The notes beneath the pieces are model-generated. The model was not told the DNA's origin and did not search any database. It was given only the letters and a program-made list of their open reading frames with translations. This document shows, in pieces, positions 10,505 through 18,926 of a stretch of DNA of 64,000 bases. Origin of the DNA: Actinobacillus porcitonsillarum. GTDB taxonomy: Bacteria > Pseudomonadota > Gammaproteobacteria > Enterobacterales > Pasteurellaceae. The translations under genes were made by a program, and so were the position numbers. The first letter of the stretch is position 1, and each line of letters opens with the position of its first letter. The DNA is taken from the NCBI RefSeq assembly GCF_003101015.1, contig NZ_CP029206.1, positions 1,065,001 through 1,129,000 on the forward strand. The letters run 5' to 3'.

Positions 10505-11872
10505 TTACATAATTTCTCCCTTTTTCAAGCGGAAGAAATAGCTTTTTGTTTCTTCAATGATCACTTTACGTAAAGCGATAAGCGCAATGAGGTTAGGGAA
10601 AGCCATCAGACCATTCACAATGTCAGCAATAGTCCAAATTGTTTTGAGTTCTAAGAATGGTGCGGCAGCAATTAAGGCAACAAAAAGGATACGGTAAAAT
10701 TTAATCCCTTTTGTTCGTCCATTTGTTAAGTAAACAAAGCAGCGCTCCCCATAATAGCACCAGCCAAGAACCGTGGTGAAAGCAAAGAAAACTAACCCTA
10801 CGGTAACCACAATTGCACCAAATGAGCTATCTAAACCTTGCGTAAAGGCTTGTGTGGTTAATTCTGCTCCTTGTGTTTGACCATTCCAAGTTCCTGTAAG
10901 AACAATAACAAGACCTGTCATTGTACATACGATAATGGTATCTAAGAAAGTACCTGTCATAGAAATCAGTCCTTGGCGAACCGGCTCTTTTGTTTGTGCA
11001 GCAGCCGCCGCAATAGGGGCTGAACCTAAGCCGGATTCGTTAGAGAAAATTCCTCGTGCGACCCCGAGTTGAATTGCTTGCATGACGGTAAAGCCAACAG
11101 CACCACCTAAAGCCGCTTGAGGATCAAATGCCGCATGAACGATTAAAAGAATTGCATCCGGCAATTTTTCAGCATTTAAAATTAAAACACAAACTGAAGC
11201 GATTACATAAGAAACCGCCATAAATGGCACGATCACACTTGCGATTTTAGAGATACGTTTTACACCACCAAAAATAATTGCGATGACAATGATGGTCAGT
11301 ACAATGGAGCTAAACACAATAGGAATATCAAAGGTCGCTTCTAAAGAGTGTGTAATACCGTTTACCTGTGGGAATGTCCCAATCCCGACTAAGGCAACTA
11401 AGACACCAAAGAAAGCAAAAGCTTTGGCTAACCAGCGCCAATTTTTACCCATACCCATTTCGATATAGTACATTGGACCACCAGCGATAAAGCCATCTTT
11501 ATCTCGGCCTCTGAATTTGATCGCTAATAACCCTTCTGAGTACTTTGTTGCCATCCCTAATAAGGCAATAAGCCACATCCAGAATAATGCCCCCGGACCT
11601 CCCGAATGAATTGCCGTTGCAACACCAACAATGTTACCTGTTCCGATGGTTGCAGCAAGAGCCGTGGAAAGTGAAGCAAATGCAGAAATATCGCCTGTTT
11701 GTCCTTCACTTTTCTCTGGCTTAAACATGTAGACAAAAGCACGTAATAATTGTGAAATCTGAATGCCTTTTAATGCCAGTGTGAAATAAATTCCTACACC
11801 GGAAAGGAGGATAAGCAGGGGAGCTCCCCAAATAAAACTACTGATTTGACTTAAAATAGTGTCGATTGACAT
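10505..11872 (-). CDS. alsT: Sodium:alanine/glycine symporter (AGCS family)
   Basis: The 455-aa inner-membrane protein imports alanine and/or glycine with sodium. It has around ten hydrophobic helices and the family signatures ATIGTGNIVGVATAI (near residue 75) and NESGLGSAPIAAAAA (near residue 275). The ATG is behind GAGGA. A tandem glycine riboswitch in its leader ties expression to glycine and supports glycine as a substrate. Sodium coupling fits an organism whose respiratory chain includes the sodium pump NQR. Confidence 0.92.
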   Translation of the reverse strand: MSIDTILSQISSFIWGAPLLILLSGVGIYFTLALKGIQISQLLRAFVYMFKPEKSEGQTGDISAFASLSTALAATIGTGNIVGVATAIHSGGPGALFWMWLIALLGMATKYSEGLLAIKFRGRDKDGFIAGGPMYYIEMGMGKNWRWLAKAFAFFGVLVALVGIGTFPQVNGITHSLEATFDIPIVFSSIVLTIIVIAIIFGGVKRISKIASVIVPFMAVSYVIASVCVLILNAEKLPDAILLIVHAAFDPQAALGGAVGFTVMQAIQLGVARGIFSNESGLGSAPIAAAAAQTKEPVRQGLISMTGTFLDTIIVCTMTGLVIVLTGTWNGQTQGAELTTQAFTQGLDSSFGAIVVTVGLVFFAFTTVLGWCYYGERCFVYLTNGRTKGIKFYRILFVALIAAAPFLELKTIWTIADIVNGLMAFPNLIALIALRKVIIEETKSYFFRLKKGEIM

Positions 11873-11881
11873 TTGATAATT

Positions 11882-11904
11882 CCTCGTAAATTCGGTTTAC
11901 AAGG
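11882..11904 (-). promoter_or_regulatory. Hairpin covering the symporter gene SD
   Basis: On the minus strand CCTtGTAAA and TTTACgAGG pair around CCGAA. This buries the GAGGA SD that lies 8 nt from the symporter start codon. It could be a translational element downstream of the riboswitch. The pairing is visible; its role is inferred. Confidence 0.45.
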
Positions 11905-11920
11905 AAAGAAAAGCGAAATG

Positions 11921-11965
11921 CAAGCGGTAAGAAAATGCAAAAATTTTGCAAAATATGACCGCTTG
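11921..11965 (-). terminator. Inverted uptake-sequence pair in the riboswitch leader
   Basis: CAAGCGGT (11921-11928) pairs with ACCGCTTG (11958-11965) and an inner ATTTTGCAAAAT palindrome. On the transcript it comes directly after the second glycine aptamer and is followed by U-rich sequence. It may serve as the expression-platform terminator of the riboswitch. Confidence 0.5.
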
Positions 11966-11981
11966 TTAAGATAAAACTTTT

Positions 11982-12180
11982 CTCCCCTGTCCTTTTGCCT
12001 GAGCGTTTCACATTAGTTGCCTAATATTTTCGCCTTCGGCGTCCATTTTCTGCATCTGCAGATTGGATCTCTCCAAGGGTTCGTCCAGTAACAGTCCTCG
12101 CATATAATATGCACCTGAAAGAGTTTACCTCGTCGGTGAAATGTTAATTCATTTCTCTCCAGCTACCTTCATCCGAACAT
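11982..12180 (-). ncRNA. Tandem glycine riboswitch
   Basis: Read on the minus strand, two glycine aptamers follow one another. The first (about 12175-12083) has GGAGAG, CACCGACGAGG, AAACTCTTTCAGG and GAGGACTG. The second (about 12077-11982) has TTGGAGAG, GACGCCGAAGGCG, the core CTCAGGCAAAAGGACAG and closing GGGAG. The sequence GAAGGTAGCTGGAGAG upstream of the first is the usual kink-turn leader. It sits in the leader of the AGCS symporter, a known placement of this riboswitch in Vibrio and Haemophilus. Glycine probably changes transcription or translation of the symporter. Confidence 0.95.
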
Positions 12181-12203
12181 TCTCTTTTAAAAAGAGGTAG
12201 AAG

Positions 12204-12231
12204 ATTCTATCAACTCTTTTGGATTCGTCAA
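12204..12231 (-). promoter_or_regulatory. Promoter of the glycine riboswitch-symporter transcript
   Basis: On the minus strand TTGACG (12231-12226) and TAGAAT (12209-12204) are 16 nt apart. Transcription would begin near 12197, about 20 nt ahead of the riboswitch kink-turn. It is a good sigma-70 match. Confidence 0.75.
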
Positions 12232-12241
12232 GCGTTGCAGA

Positions 12242-12286
12242 AAAAAATAAACCCACGTAGTTACATGAGGTAATTACGTGGGTTTA
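12242..12286 (-). terminator. Terminator of pykA
   Basis: AAACCCACGTA and TACGTGGGTTT form a long stem with internal GTTAC/GTAA pairing. On the minus strand a T-rich tail (A run at 12240-12247) follows. It is 17 nt behind the pykA stop. Confidence 0.88.
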
Positions 12287-12302
12287 AATTATTCAGAATA
12301 AA

Positions 12303-13742
12303 TTATTCAACTTTTAAGATACGGCAAGTATTTGTGCCGCCTTCTTTTAACTCATCACCGTGAGTAAGAAGCACTAAATCGCCGCTTAATAAGTAACCTT
12401 GTTCTTTTAATAATGCGATAGCTTTTTTCGCACCATCAATAGTACGGCTTTCTTCATCGTAGAATACCGGTGTTACACCGCGGTATAACGCACAACGATT
12501 TAACGCACGTTGGTTACGAGACATTGCATAAATTGGTAAACCAGAGCTGATACGGCTCATTAATTTTGCTGTTTCGCCTGAGTGAGTTAATGCAACAATC
12601 GCAGATACGCCTTCTAAGTGGTTTGCGGTGTACATTGCAGACATTGCAACAGCTTCATCAATGCTTGCAAATGTGCCTTCCATACGGTGGCGAGAGATGT
12701 TGATGCTAGGCATTTTTTCTGCACCTAAACATACTTCTGCCATTGATTTAACCGTTTCAACCGGGTAATCACCATTTGCAGTTTCGCCTGATAACATTAC
12801 TGCATCAGTACCATCTAATACTGCATTTGCCACATCCATAACTTCCGCACGGGTTGGCATTGGTTTCTTAATCATTGATTCCATCATTTGTGTTGCAGTA
12901 ATAACCACACGGTTTAATTTACGTGAACGACGGATTAAACGTTTTTGTACACCAACTAATGCTGCATCGCCAATTTCAACACCTAAGTCACCACGTGCAA
13001 CCATGATTACGTCTGCACCTAAGATGATATCGTCCATTGCTTCTTCAGTTGCAACAGTTTCAGCACGTTCTACTTTTGCTACGATTTTCGCATCTAAACC
13101 TGCTGCTTGTGCTAATTGACGAGCATAGTTTAAGTCTGCGCTTGATTGAGGGAATGAAACCGCTAAGTAATCAACGCCGATTTTCGCAGCTAATTTGATG
13201 TCTTCTTTATCTTTTTCTGTCAATGCTGGCGCTGATAAACCACCACCTAATTTGTTGATCCCTTTGTTGTTTGATAATGGACCACCAACAGTTACTTCAG
13301 TGTGTACTTTTACGCCTTCAACCGCTAATACTTTTAATTGAACGTTACCGTCATCTAATAAAAGAATATCGCCCGGAACAACGTCATTTGGTAGATTTTT
13401 ATAATCTAAACCAACAGCTTCTTGATGACCTTCACCACGTGGTAAATCTGCATCTAAAGTAAATTTGTCGCCGATATTTAAGAAAATTTTACCGTCTTTG
13501 AAAGTTGACACACGGATTTTAGGACCTTGTAAGTCACCTAAGATCGCAACCGTTTTACCTAATTTTGCTGCAATTTCACGTACTTTGCTTGCACGTTCCA
13601 TATGATCTTCAGGCACACCGTGAGAAAAGTTCATACGAACCATATTTGCACCGGCAGCAATAATTTTCTCTAATGTATTGCCACGGTCTGTTGCTGGACC
13701 TAAAGTGGTTACAATTTTGGTTCTTCTTAATTTTCTAGACAT
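12303..13742 (-). CDS. pykA: Pyruvate kinase (PykA type)
   Basis: The 479-aa glycolytic enzyme converts phosphoenolpyruvate and ADP into pyruvate and ATP. It aligns closely with E. coli PykA (type II, 480 aa) from [20 protein letters not shown] onward. It contains the active-site segment KVERAE with the catalytic lysine and [12 protein letters not shown], and the C-terminal domain ([15 protein letters not shown]). PykA in E. coli is AMP-activated, and the same is likely here by homology. Confidence 0.97.
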   Translation of the reverse strand: MSRKLRRTKIVTTLGPATDRGNTLEKIIAAGANMVRMNFSHGVPEDHMERASKVREIAAKLGKTVAILGDLQGPKIRVSTFKDGKIFLNIGDKFTLDADLPRGEGHQEAVGLDYKNLPNDVVPGDILLLDDGNVQLKVLAVEGVKVHTEVTVGGPLSNNKGINKLGGGLSAPALTEKDKEDIKLAAKIGVDYLAVSFPQSSADLNYARQLAQAAGLDAKIVAKVERAETVATEEAMDDIILGADVIMVARGDLGVEIGDAALVGVQKRLIRRSRKLNRVVITATQMMESMIKKPMPTRAEVMDVANAVLDGTDAVMLSGETANGDYPVETVKSMAEVCLGAEKMPSINISRHRMEGTFASIDEAVAMSAMYTANHLEGVSAIVALTHSGETAKLMSRISSGLPIYAMSRNQRALNRCALYRGVTPVFYDEESRTIDGAKKAIALLKEQGYLLSGDLVLLTHGDELKEGGTNTCRILKVE

Positions 13743-13817
13743 TGATTACTCCATAGAATAGTTTAGATTTTGAAAAAATTTTCTTTTGCAGTAGTTAAAC
13801 AGCACAAAACGGCGTAC

Positions 13818-13823
13818 ATTATA
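13818..13823 (-). promoter_or_regulatory. Candidate -10 element of pykA
   Basis: TATAAT on the minus strand lies within the palindromic GGCGTA-TAATG-TACGCC, 76 nt upstream of the pykA ATG. The -35 position has only TTCCCA, so this promoter is tentative. The palindrome could be an operator. Confidence 0.45.
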
Positions 13824-13868
13824 CGCCTAAAAAATACGAGTGGGAATAAAAAATAAAGGGGATTTATT

Positions 13869-14357
13869 ATGAAAATCTGGATTATGCGCCATGGCGAAGC
13901 AGGATTTAATGCTTTAACCGATAGCCAAAGAAAACTGACTGAGGCTGGAAAACGAATGGCTTACCAACAAGGGATTTATTTAGGAAAACAGCTAAATAAT
14001 GAGCAAAATTATTTAGATAAAATTATTGTTAGCCCTTACTTACGTACACAAGAGACCTGGGATGAAGTTGAAAAGGGGATGCAAGCGGTTGGATTTATCC
14101 CATCTTTTGCAAATGTGATTGAAACCTGGGAAGGCATTACGCCAAGCAGCTCGCCAGAACAGGTAAGCGATTATTTAGCCTTTCTTGAAAGCGAAGGTGC
14201 AAAGCATGTTCTGTTGATTTCTCATTTGCCGCTGGTTTTTGATTTGGTTCAGCATTTAACGCAGTATCAGCAGAGTGTTCATTTCTACCCTGCTGTTTTG
14301 GCTGAAATTGAGTGGGATGGCATGATTGGAAAGCTACTTACCGTTGAAAAACCATAA
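13869..14357 (+). CDS. sixA: Phosphohistidine phosphatase SixA
   Basis: The 162-aa cytoplasmic phosphatase belongs to the histidine phosphatase (RHG) superfamily. The RHG motif MRHGEA is at residues 6-11 and the second catalytic histidine is in LLISHLPLV. In E. coli SixA removes phosphate from histidine phosphotransfer domains and from the PTS protein NPr. It is a single gene behind an AAAGGGG SD, divergent from pykA. Confidence 0.92.
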   Translation: MKIWIMRHGEAGFNALTDSQRKLTEAGKRMAYQQGIYLGKQLNNEQNYLDKIIVSPYLRTQETWDEVEKGMQAVGFIPSFANVIETWEGITPSSSPEQVSDYLAFLESEGAKHVLLISHLPLVFDLVQHLTQYQQSVHFYPAVLAEIEWDGMIGKLLTVEKP

Positions 14358-14413
14358 ATGATGGTAAAAAGTGAAAAAATTTGATTTTTTTCGTGTTTGG
14401 CTAAAATTTAGGC

Positions 14414-14450
14414 TTCCAAAATGCTCAAAAAATGCGTATTATACGCCCCC
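14414..14450 (+). promoter_or_regulatory. Candidate dusB-fis promoter with GC-rich discriminator
   Basis: A -10 hexamer TATTAT at 14437-14442 is followed directly by ACGCCCCC. The -35 position (14414-14419, TTCCAA) is poor. A G/C-rich discriminator behind a weak promoter is the hallmark of stringently controlled promoters such as E. coli fis, and suggests growth-rate control. Confidence 0.5.
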
Positions 14451-14453
14451 TTG

Positions 14454-14514
14454 ACTAAAGAAGTCGATTCTTTAGTTGAGGAAATAAACAAAAGTACGAT
14501 TTTATGTACTTTTA
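14454..14514 (+). other. Leader hairpins ahead of dusB
   Basis: ACTAAAGAA (14454-14462) pairs with TTCTTTAGT (14468-14476) over GTCGA. A second inverted repeat, AAAAGTAC ... GTACTTTT, follows near 14490-14512. Both would lie in the untranslated leader of about 120 nt. Their role is unknown; the second may act as an attenuator. Confidence 0.5.
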
Positions 14515-14572
14515 CAATACTTCTGTGTAGATATTATTTTGTGGTTAAGTGTGAAATAGGCAAAGGGTTAAT

Positions 14573-15541
14573 ATGCGAATTGGACAATATGAATTTAAAA
14601 GCCGTATTTTCCTCGCGCCCATGGCTGGCATTACTGATCAGCCATTCCGCCGTTTGTGTAGCCAATTAGGTGCAGGCTTAACCTTTTCTGAAATGATGTC
14701 TACCAATCCTGATGTATGGCATACTGAAAAATCCAAATTACGTTTAGCACATCATCGTGATATTGGCGTAAATGCCGTACAAATTGCAGGAGCCGATCCA
14801 ACTGAAATGGCAGAAGCTGCGAAAGTAAATGTTGCGTATGGAGCAGAAATTATTGATATCAATATGGGATGTCCGGCTAAAAAGGTTAATAAAAAAATGG
14901 CAGGCTCTGCCCTTTTACGTGAGCCAAAATTAGTTGAAAACATTTTAAAAGCAGTGGTAAATGCTGTTGATGTACCTGTCACGTTAAAAATAAGAACAGG
15001 TTGGGATTTGGAAAATCGAAATTGCTTAGAGATTGCTCACATTGCTGAACAGTCGGGTGTTTCTGCTTTAACGATTCATGGTCGCACACGAAGTTGTTTA
15101 TTTGAGGGTGTGGCAGAATACGAAAGTATTAAAGCGGTAAAGCAAGCTGTTTCAATCCCTATTATTGCTAATGGTGATATTACTTCGGCTGAAAAGGCAA
15201 AAGAGGTTCTTGATTATACGGGGGCTGATGCTGTAATGATTGGTCGAGGCGCTTATGGTCGCCCTTGGTTATTTAAGGAAGTGAATGATTTTTTAGAGCA
15301 TGGAGCATATTCTTCTTTATCGTTAGATAAAAAATGCCATTTGATGTTACGACATGTTACCGCTCTTCACCAATTTTATGGAGAAGAAAAAGGGTATCGT
15401 ATCGCACGTAAACATGTGGGATGGTATAGTGAGAACTTATTGCCGGGCTCAAATTTTAAACGTACTTTCAATGCATTAGATACGACAAAAGCTCAAATAA
15501 AAGCATTGGAAGATTTTGTAGAATCTCTTTTAATTGGATAG
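14573..15541 (+). CDS. dusB: tRNA-dihydrouridine synthase B
   Basis: The 322-aa flavoenzyme reduces uridine to dihydrouridine in tRNA (position 17 in E. coli DusB). It shows the Dus family signatures [14 protein letters not shown] near residue 15, the active-site cysteine in [12 protein letters not shown] around residue 100, and [11 protein letters not shown]. It is followed after 6 nt by fis, the standard gammaproteobacterial dusB-fis operon. A shorter frame starting at 14421 in the leader overlaps it and is not a gene. Confidence 0.96.
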   Translation: MRIGQYEFKSRIFLAPMAGITDQPFRRLCSQLGAGLTFSEMMSTNPDVWHTEKSKLRLAHHRDIGVNAVQIAGADPTEMAEAAKVNVAYGAEIIDINMGCPAKKVNKKMAGSALLREPKLVENILKAVVNAVDVPVTLKIRTGWDLENRNCLEIAHIAEQSGVSALTIHGRTRSCLFEGVAEYESIKAVKQAVSIPIIANGDITSAEKAKEVLDYTGADAVMIGRGAYGRPWLFKEVNDFLEHGAYSSLSLDKKCHLMLRHVTALHQFYGEEKGYRIARKHVGWYSENLLPGSNFKRTFNALDTTKAQIKALEDFVESLLIG

Positions 15542-15547
15542 AGGAAA

Positions 15548-15841
15548 ATGATTGAACAACCAGTAAACAACCCATTAACAGTAACAATGCTGAATGCACA
15601 AGCTCAACAAGTGGTAAAACCGCTTCGTGATAATGTTAAAGCAGCATTAAAAAATTATTTAGCGCAGTTAAATGGTGAAGATCCAACAGAATTATATGAA
15701 TTAGTGTTATCTGAAATCGAACATCCAATGTTAGATATGGTAATGCAGTATACTCGTGGTAACCAAACTCGTGCAGCAACGATGTTAGGTATCAACCGTG
15801 GTACATTACGTAAAAAATTAAAAAAATACGGTATGGGTTAA
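15548..15841 (+). CDS. fis: DNA-binding protein Fis
   Basis: The 97-aa nucleoid protein bends DNA and activates rRNA and other growth-linked promoters. The C-terminal helix-turn-helix [23 protein letters not shown] is nearly identical to E. coli Fis (98 aa). It is translated behind AGAGGAAA and is the last gene of the dusB-fis operon. Confidence 0.98.
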   Translation: MIEQPVNNPLTVTMLNAQAQQVVKPLRDNVKAALKNYLAQLNGEDPTELYELVLSEIEHPMLDMVMQYTRGNQTRAATMLGINRGTLRKKLKKYGMG

Positions 15842-15864
15842 TCTGACTGTTTATTTCATTATAG

Positions 15865-15901
15865 AAACCTCACAATGGGCTAACCATTGTGAGGTTTTTT
15901 T
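15865..15901 (+). terminator. Terminator of dusB-fis
   Basis: AAACCTCACAATGG (15865-15878) pairs perfectly with CCATTGTGAGGTTT (15884-15897) over GCTAA, followed by a T run. It is a strong intrinsic terminator, and may also stop the convergent receptor gene. Confidence 0.95.
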
Positions 15902-15904
15902 AGC

Positions 15905-18376
15905 TTAAAACTTATAGTTAAAACCTACATTGAAATTACGTCCAATTTGGGGAATATAGGGTAAAAAAGTTTCATGGGCATATACAGCTTCATTCAGTAA
16001 GTTATTCGCTTTGAGGAAGAGTTCGTACTCGCCTTTTGCTAATTTGTTCTGATAAGTGAGCCCAAGATTCAGCATATTATGCCCTTGCGTGACATTTTCA
16101 AATTTTGAAATGCGATGTTGCGTAAAGACACGGTAATACTCTAATTCACCGTTGAGGTTTTCAGTAAAATCACTTTTAATACGAGCCCCGACACGAATTG
16201 GTGGAAGTCGTGGGGTGTACATTTTAGCTTGCTCTTCATACACAGGCTCTTGTACACGAATTTGACGCTCAATTCCCATCTCATTTCTGACTTTAGATGC
16301 TGCTCGCCATAGTTTCATTTTAGGGTTTTCCTGCATTAGCTTTTCTACTGCTTTGGTAAATTCAGGGTTATCAACATAGCTCACTTTATCACTGGTGCGA
16401 ATATCGTGAGCTTTTAAGTAACCTTTCACGTAATCACCGAATAGGCTGATATGATGTTTTGGTGTAACTTGATAACCAAAATTAACTTCCACACCATAGA
16501 AGCGAGCAGGAGCTTGCATATAGCGATTAATGCGTAAATCGCTATCTTGCTTCATTGAAGCAGGACCTCTCCCTGAATTGAGTGTATAGAGATAGGTATA
16601 GTTATCAAAGTTGTATAAGAATCCACTCAAATAATAGCTAAATTTATCGCCTTCATAACTTAACCCTAAATCAAGGTTATTGGATTTTTCTTTACTTAGC
16701 CCTTTATTACCCATTTCAAATGAGTTTGTTGCCAAATGCATACCGTGTGCATACAGCTCTTGTGCATTAGGAAGCCTTTCTTGGTGCGAAGCGGTCAGAG
16801 AGAGTTTATGATTTTCTTTAAATGCCCAATGCGCACCTAACGCAAAAGAGTGTGCTGTTTTTTTATGTGCTTGAGTTAAAGCATAGTAATTATCCATGGC
16901 ATGAGCTGTTTCCGGTCTTTTACTATCAATATATCCAAGAGAGAGAAACTCATTACGTACTTTTTCATGATCGTAATCTTTGGTAACTTTTTGTTTTTCT
17001 AAACGAGCAGAGGCTTCAAAGGTAATATCATTCCATTGATAGCTTTCTAAACCGAATAAACTCCAGTTCTGCATTTTGTTATTGTTTAGTAACTGCTGTA
17101 CGCCACGATGTTTGTGGGTTGCTGAATCCTCTGGGGATAATGCACTATTTTTTTGTTCAAGGTATTGAATGCCCCATATTCCCGTTAAATTCCCGATTGG
17201 GCTATGTACAAATTCCAGACGAGTGGTAAGCCCTTTATTTTTAAAGAGATTTGCTGCTTTTTCTCCCTCTATTTCTCCGTGCTGATAATTTACACGGCTT
17301 GCGTTAAATCTCAATTTATCAACATACTTAAAAGGTTCGATAATCTCGCCTCTAAAATCGTAACGCTGACTTTTCAAATCGACATAAGGCGTAGCTGACA
17401 AACCATGGGCATGACAATCCGCCATATTTACACCCGGATTAGCCCAAAAGAGATGTTGATCATCAGCAAGTTCAGGGTAAGGGAATAAATAGGGATATTG
17501 TTGTTTAACACTTTCATCAATAATCCTTACCGCACAGCCTTCATAAATATGATTATGAGCAGGTAATCCATATTTATTTTGGCGTTCGGTATAGGCAAGC
17601 CCTAAATAGCCTTTTTCATGAATCCAAGATATGCCAGCCGTGCCAACTTGTGATTTCGCCCAACTTTCAGGGACATGTGAAAGATTTTGATAGCTCATCT
17701 CTCTACGATTAAAAGCTTTTTTATCTGCATAAGTGCCATAACGATAATGTGGCGTTTTGTAGTTCCCCGCTTGTTTTGATAAGCCTTCAAGATGAACGGC
17801 TATACTCGGATGAATGGCAAAGGTAACACCTGCTGTGGTCAATTTTTCATTGTTATTGGTATTAAAACGGAAACCCACCTCGCCCTTAAGTCCATTCTGC
17901 GGCATAAAATTCGGAATTTTATTATCAAGTACGTTGATTACTCCAGCAGCATTGCCTGAACTGTATAGCAAGGTAGAAGGCCCCCTAACGATTTCAACTT
18001 GTTTAGATAATGTTGTATCCACCGTTATCACATGATCCGGCGACATAGTGGACATATCCACCACATCACTATTATTTTGTAATATCTTGATACGCTTGCC
18101 TTCTTGCCCACGAATAATCGGCGCTGAAGCACCGCCACCATACTGGTTAGAATGAATTCCTAACTCACTAGATAAAGCATCTCCAAGTGTTGTTGATTTC
18201 TGTTTGAATACTTTTCCATCTATCAGTTTATCACTTACATTCGGGCGATCCCCTAGCAAGTTACTCTCCGCCACTTTGGCTTCGACTTGAATTTCCTCAA
18301 GTTCCGCCCCTTCTTCTGCATATGCACATACAGAAAAAAGCGAAATTATGGAAAGCGTTATAGCATTTTTTTTCAT
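15905..18376 (-). CDS. znuD: TonB-dependent outer-membrane receptor, ZnuD type (zinc uptake)
   Basis: The 823-aa protein has a signal peptide (MKKNAITLS...CAYA), a TonB-box-like start (LEEIQVEAK), a plug domain with IIRGQEGKRI and VEIVRGPSTLLYSSGNAAGVINV, and a C-terminal barrel ending in FNVGFNYKF. An extracellular loop holds two cysteines (YEGC and ADCHAHG) with neighbouring histidines, like the zinc-binding disulphide loop of Neisseria ZnuD. The C-terminal LPYIPQIGRNF also resembles that family. I infer zinc transport; other metals or heme are not excluded. The ATG follows AAGGAGA. The leader has an inverted repeat, CCATA ... TATGG (18398-18414), that could be an operator, but it does not clearly match the Zur box. 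Confidence 0.8.
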   Translation of the reverse strand: MKKNAITLSIISLFSVCAYAEEGAELEEIQVEAKVAESNLLGDRPNVSDKLIDGKVFKQKSTTLGDALSSELGIHSNQYGGGASAPIIRGQEGKRIKILQNNSDVVDMSTMSPDHVITVDTTLSKQVEIVRGPSTLLYSSGNAAGVINVLDNKIPNFMPQNGLKGEVGFRFNTNNNEKLTTAGVTFAIHPSIAVHLEGLSKQAGNYKTPHYRYGTYADKKAFNRREMSYQNLSHVPESWAKSQVGTAGISWIHEKGYLGLAYTERQNKYGLPAHNHIYEGCAVRIIDESVKQQYPYLFPYPELADDQHLFWANPGVNMADCHAHGLSATPYVDLKSQRYDFRGEIIEPFKYVDKLRFNASRVNYQHGEIEGEKAANLFKNKGLTTRLEFVHSPIGNLTGIWGIQYLEQKNSALSPEDSATHKHRGVQQLLNNNKMQNWSLFGLESYQWNDITFEASARLEKQKVTKDYDHEKVRNEFLSLGYIDSKRPETAHAMDNYYALTQAHKKTAHSFALGAHWAFKENHKLSLTASHQERLPNAQELYAHGMHLATNSFEMGNKGLSKEKSNNLDLGLSYEGDKFSYYLSGFLYNFDNYTYLYTLNSGRGPASMKQDSDLRINRYMQAPARFYGVEVNFGYQVTPKHHISLFGDYVKGYLKAHDIRTSDKVSYVDNPEFTKAVEKLMQENPKMKLWRAASKVRNEMGIERQIRVQEPVYEEQAKMYTPRLPPIRVGARIKSDFTENLNGELEYYRVFTQHRISKFENVTQGHNMLNLGLTYQNKLAKGEYELFLKANNLLNEAVYAHETFLPYIPQIGRNFNVGFNYKF

Positions 18377-18483
18377 TTTGTCTCCTTAGATAATTAACCA
18401 TATTTTTTTTATGGGATAATAAATAAAAAGGAGAATAAAATCAATTAAAGCTTAATTTTTTTATGGGTTTGATAATAAGAAAA

Positions 18484-18505
18484 AGGGCGTTAAATATAAC
18501 GCCCT
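18484..18505 (-). terminator. Terminator behind the metE fragment
   Basis: AGGGCGTTA and TAACGCCCT pair over a 4-nt loop. On the minus strand the stem is followed by TTTTTCTTATT. It probably was the terminator of the former metE copy. Confidence 0.8.
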
Positions 18506-18521
18506 AGAGTAAATCTTAAAA

Positions 18522-18761
18522 TTAACCCAATTCCTTCCTCAATTTCTTCGTCACCTCCACCATCACTTGCAACTGCTCAATGGTTTCTTTCCAGCCACGG
18601 GGTTTTAAGCCGCAGTCTGGGTTTACCCATAAGCGTTCTTTTGGTACGACTTTCAAGGCTTTGCGCAACAAGTGTTCGATCTCTTCCGCTTTTGGAACGC
18701 GTGGGCTGTGAATGTCGTTTAACTCGGAATAACACATATGGGAGGGGATTATGGGAGGCAT
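18522..18761 (-). pseudogene. Truncated duplicate of the metE 3' end
   Basis: The frame encodes HMCYSELND joined to [18 protein letters not shown] and the rest of the MetE C-terminus, ending like intact metE in RKELG. Compared with intact metE it lacks 43 codons (129 bp, corresponding to 20228-20356) and everything upstream of HMCYSE. The deletion endpoints in the intact gene are both ATGTCGT, so it arose by recombination between 7-bp direct repeats. The catalytic zinc and substrate residues are mostly gone. It is a remnant, not an enzyme. It lies about 1.5 kb from the matching end of intact metE, with the Sel1 gene between. Confidence 0.92.
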
Positions 18762-18858
18762 TTGGCTCCCCTTTGTTTTATTAAACGGTAAACAGCTCCA
18801 AATTGCTCATAAATTCAACACCCATTACAAAATCCAATAAAAAACCACTGATTACATC

Positions 18859-18889
18859 TTGATTGCATTTTGTTTTTTTTTTGTATAAT
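18859..18889 (+). promoter_or_regulatory. Sel1-gene promoter with a T10 tract in the spacer
   Basis: TTGATT (18859-18864) and TATAAT (18884-18889) are 19 nt apart, and the spacer contains ten T in a row (18873-18882). Loss or gain of Ts would alter spacing towards or away from the 17-nt optimum. This is the arrangement of phase-variable promoters in Pasteurellaceae and Neisseria. Phase variation is inferred, not shown. Confidence 0.55.
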
Positions 18890-18926
18890 TTCACTATCTT
18901 AAAACTATCGTCAAAAGGAAAACAAA

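Noticed and set aside
14421..14669. Open frame overlapping the dusB start
   Set aside because: It runs through the promoter and leader hairpins and overlaps dusB in another frame.
18386..18420. Zur box upstream of the TonB receptor
   Set aside because: The CCATA/TATGG repeat does not match the known Zur palindrome well, so I did not call it as such.
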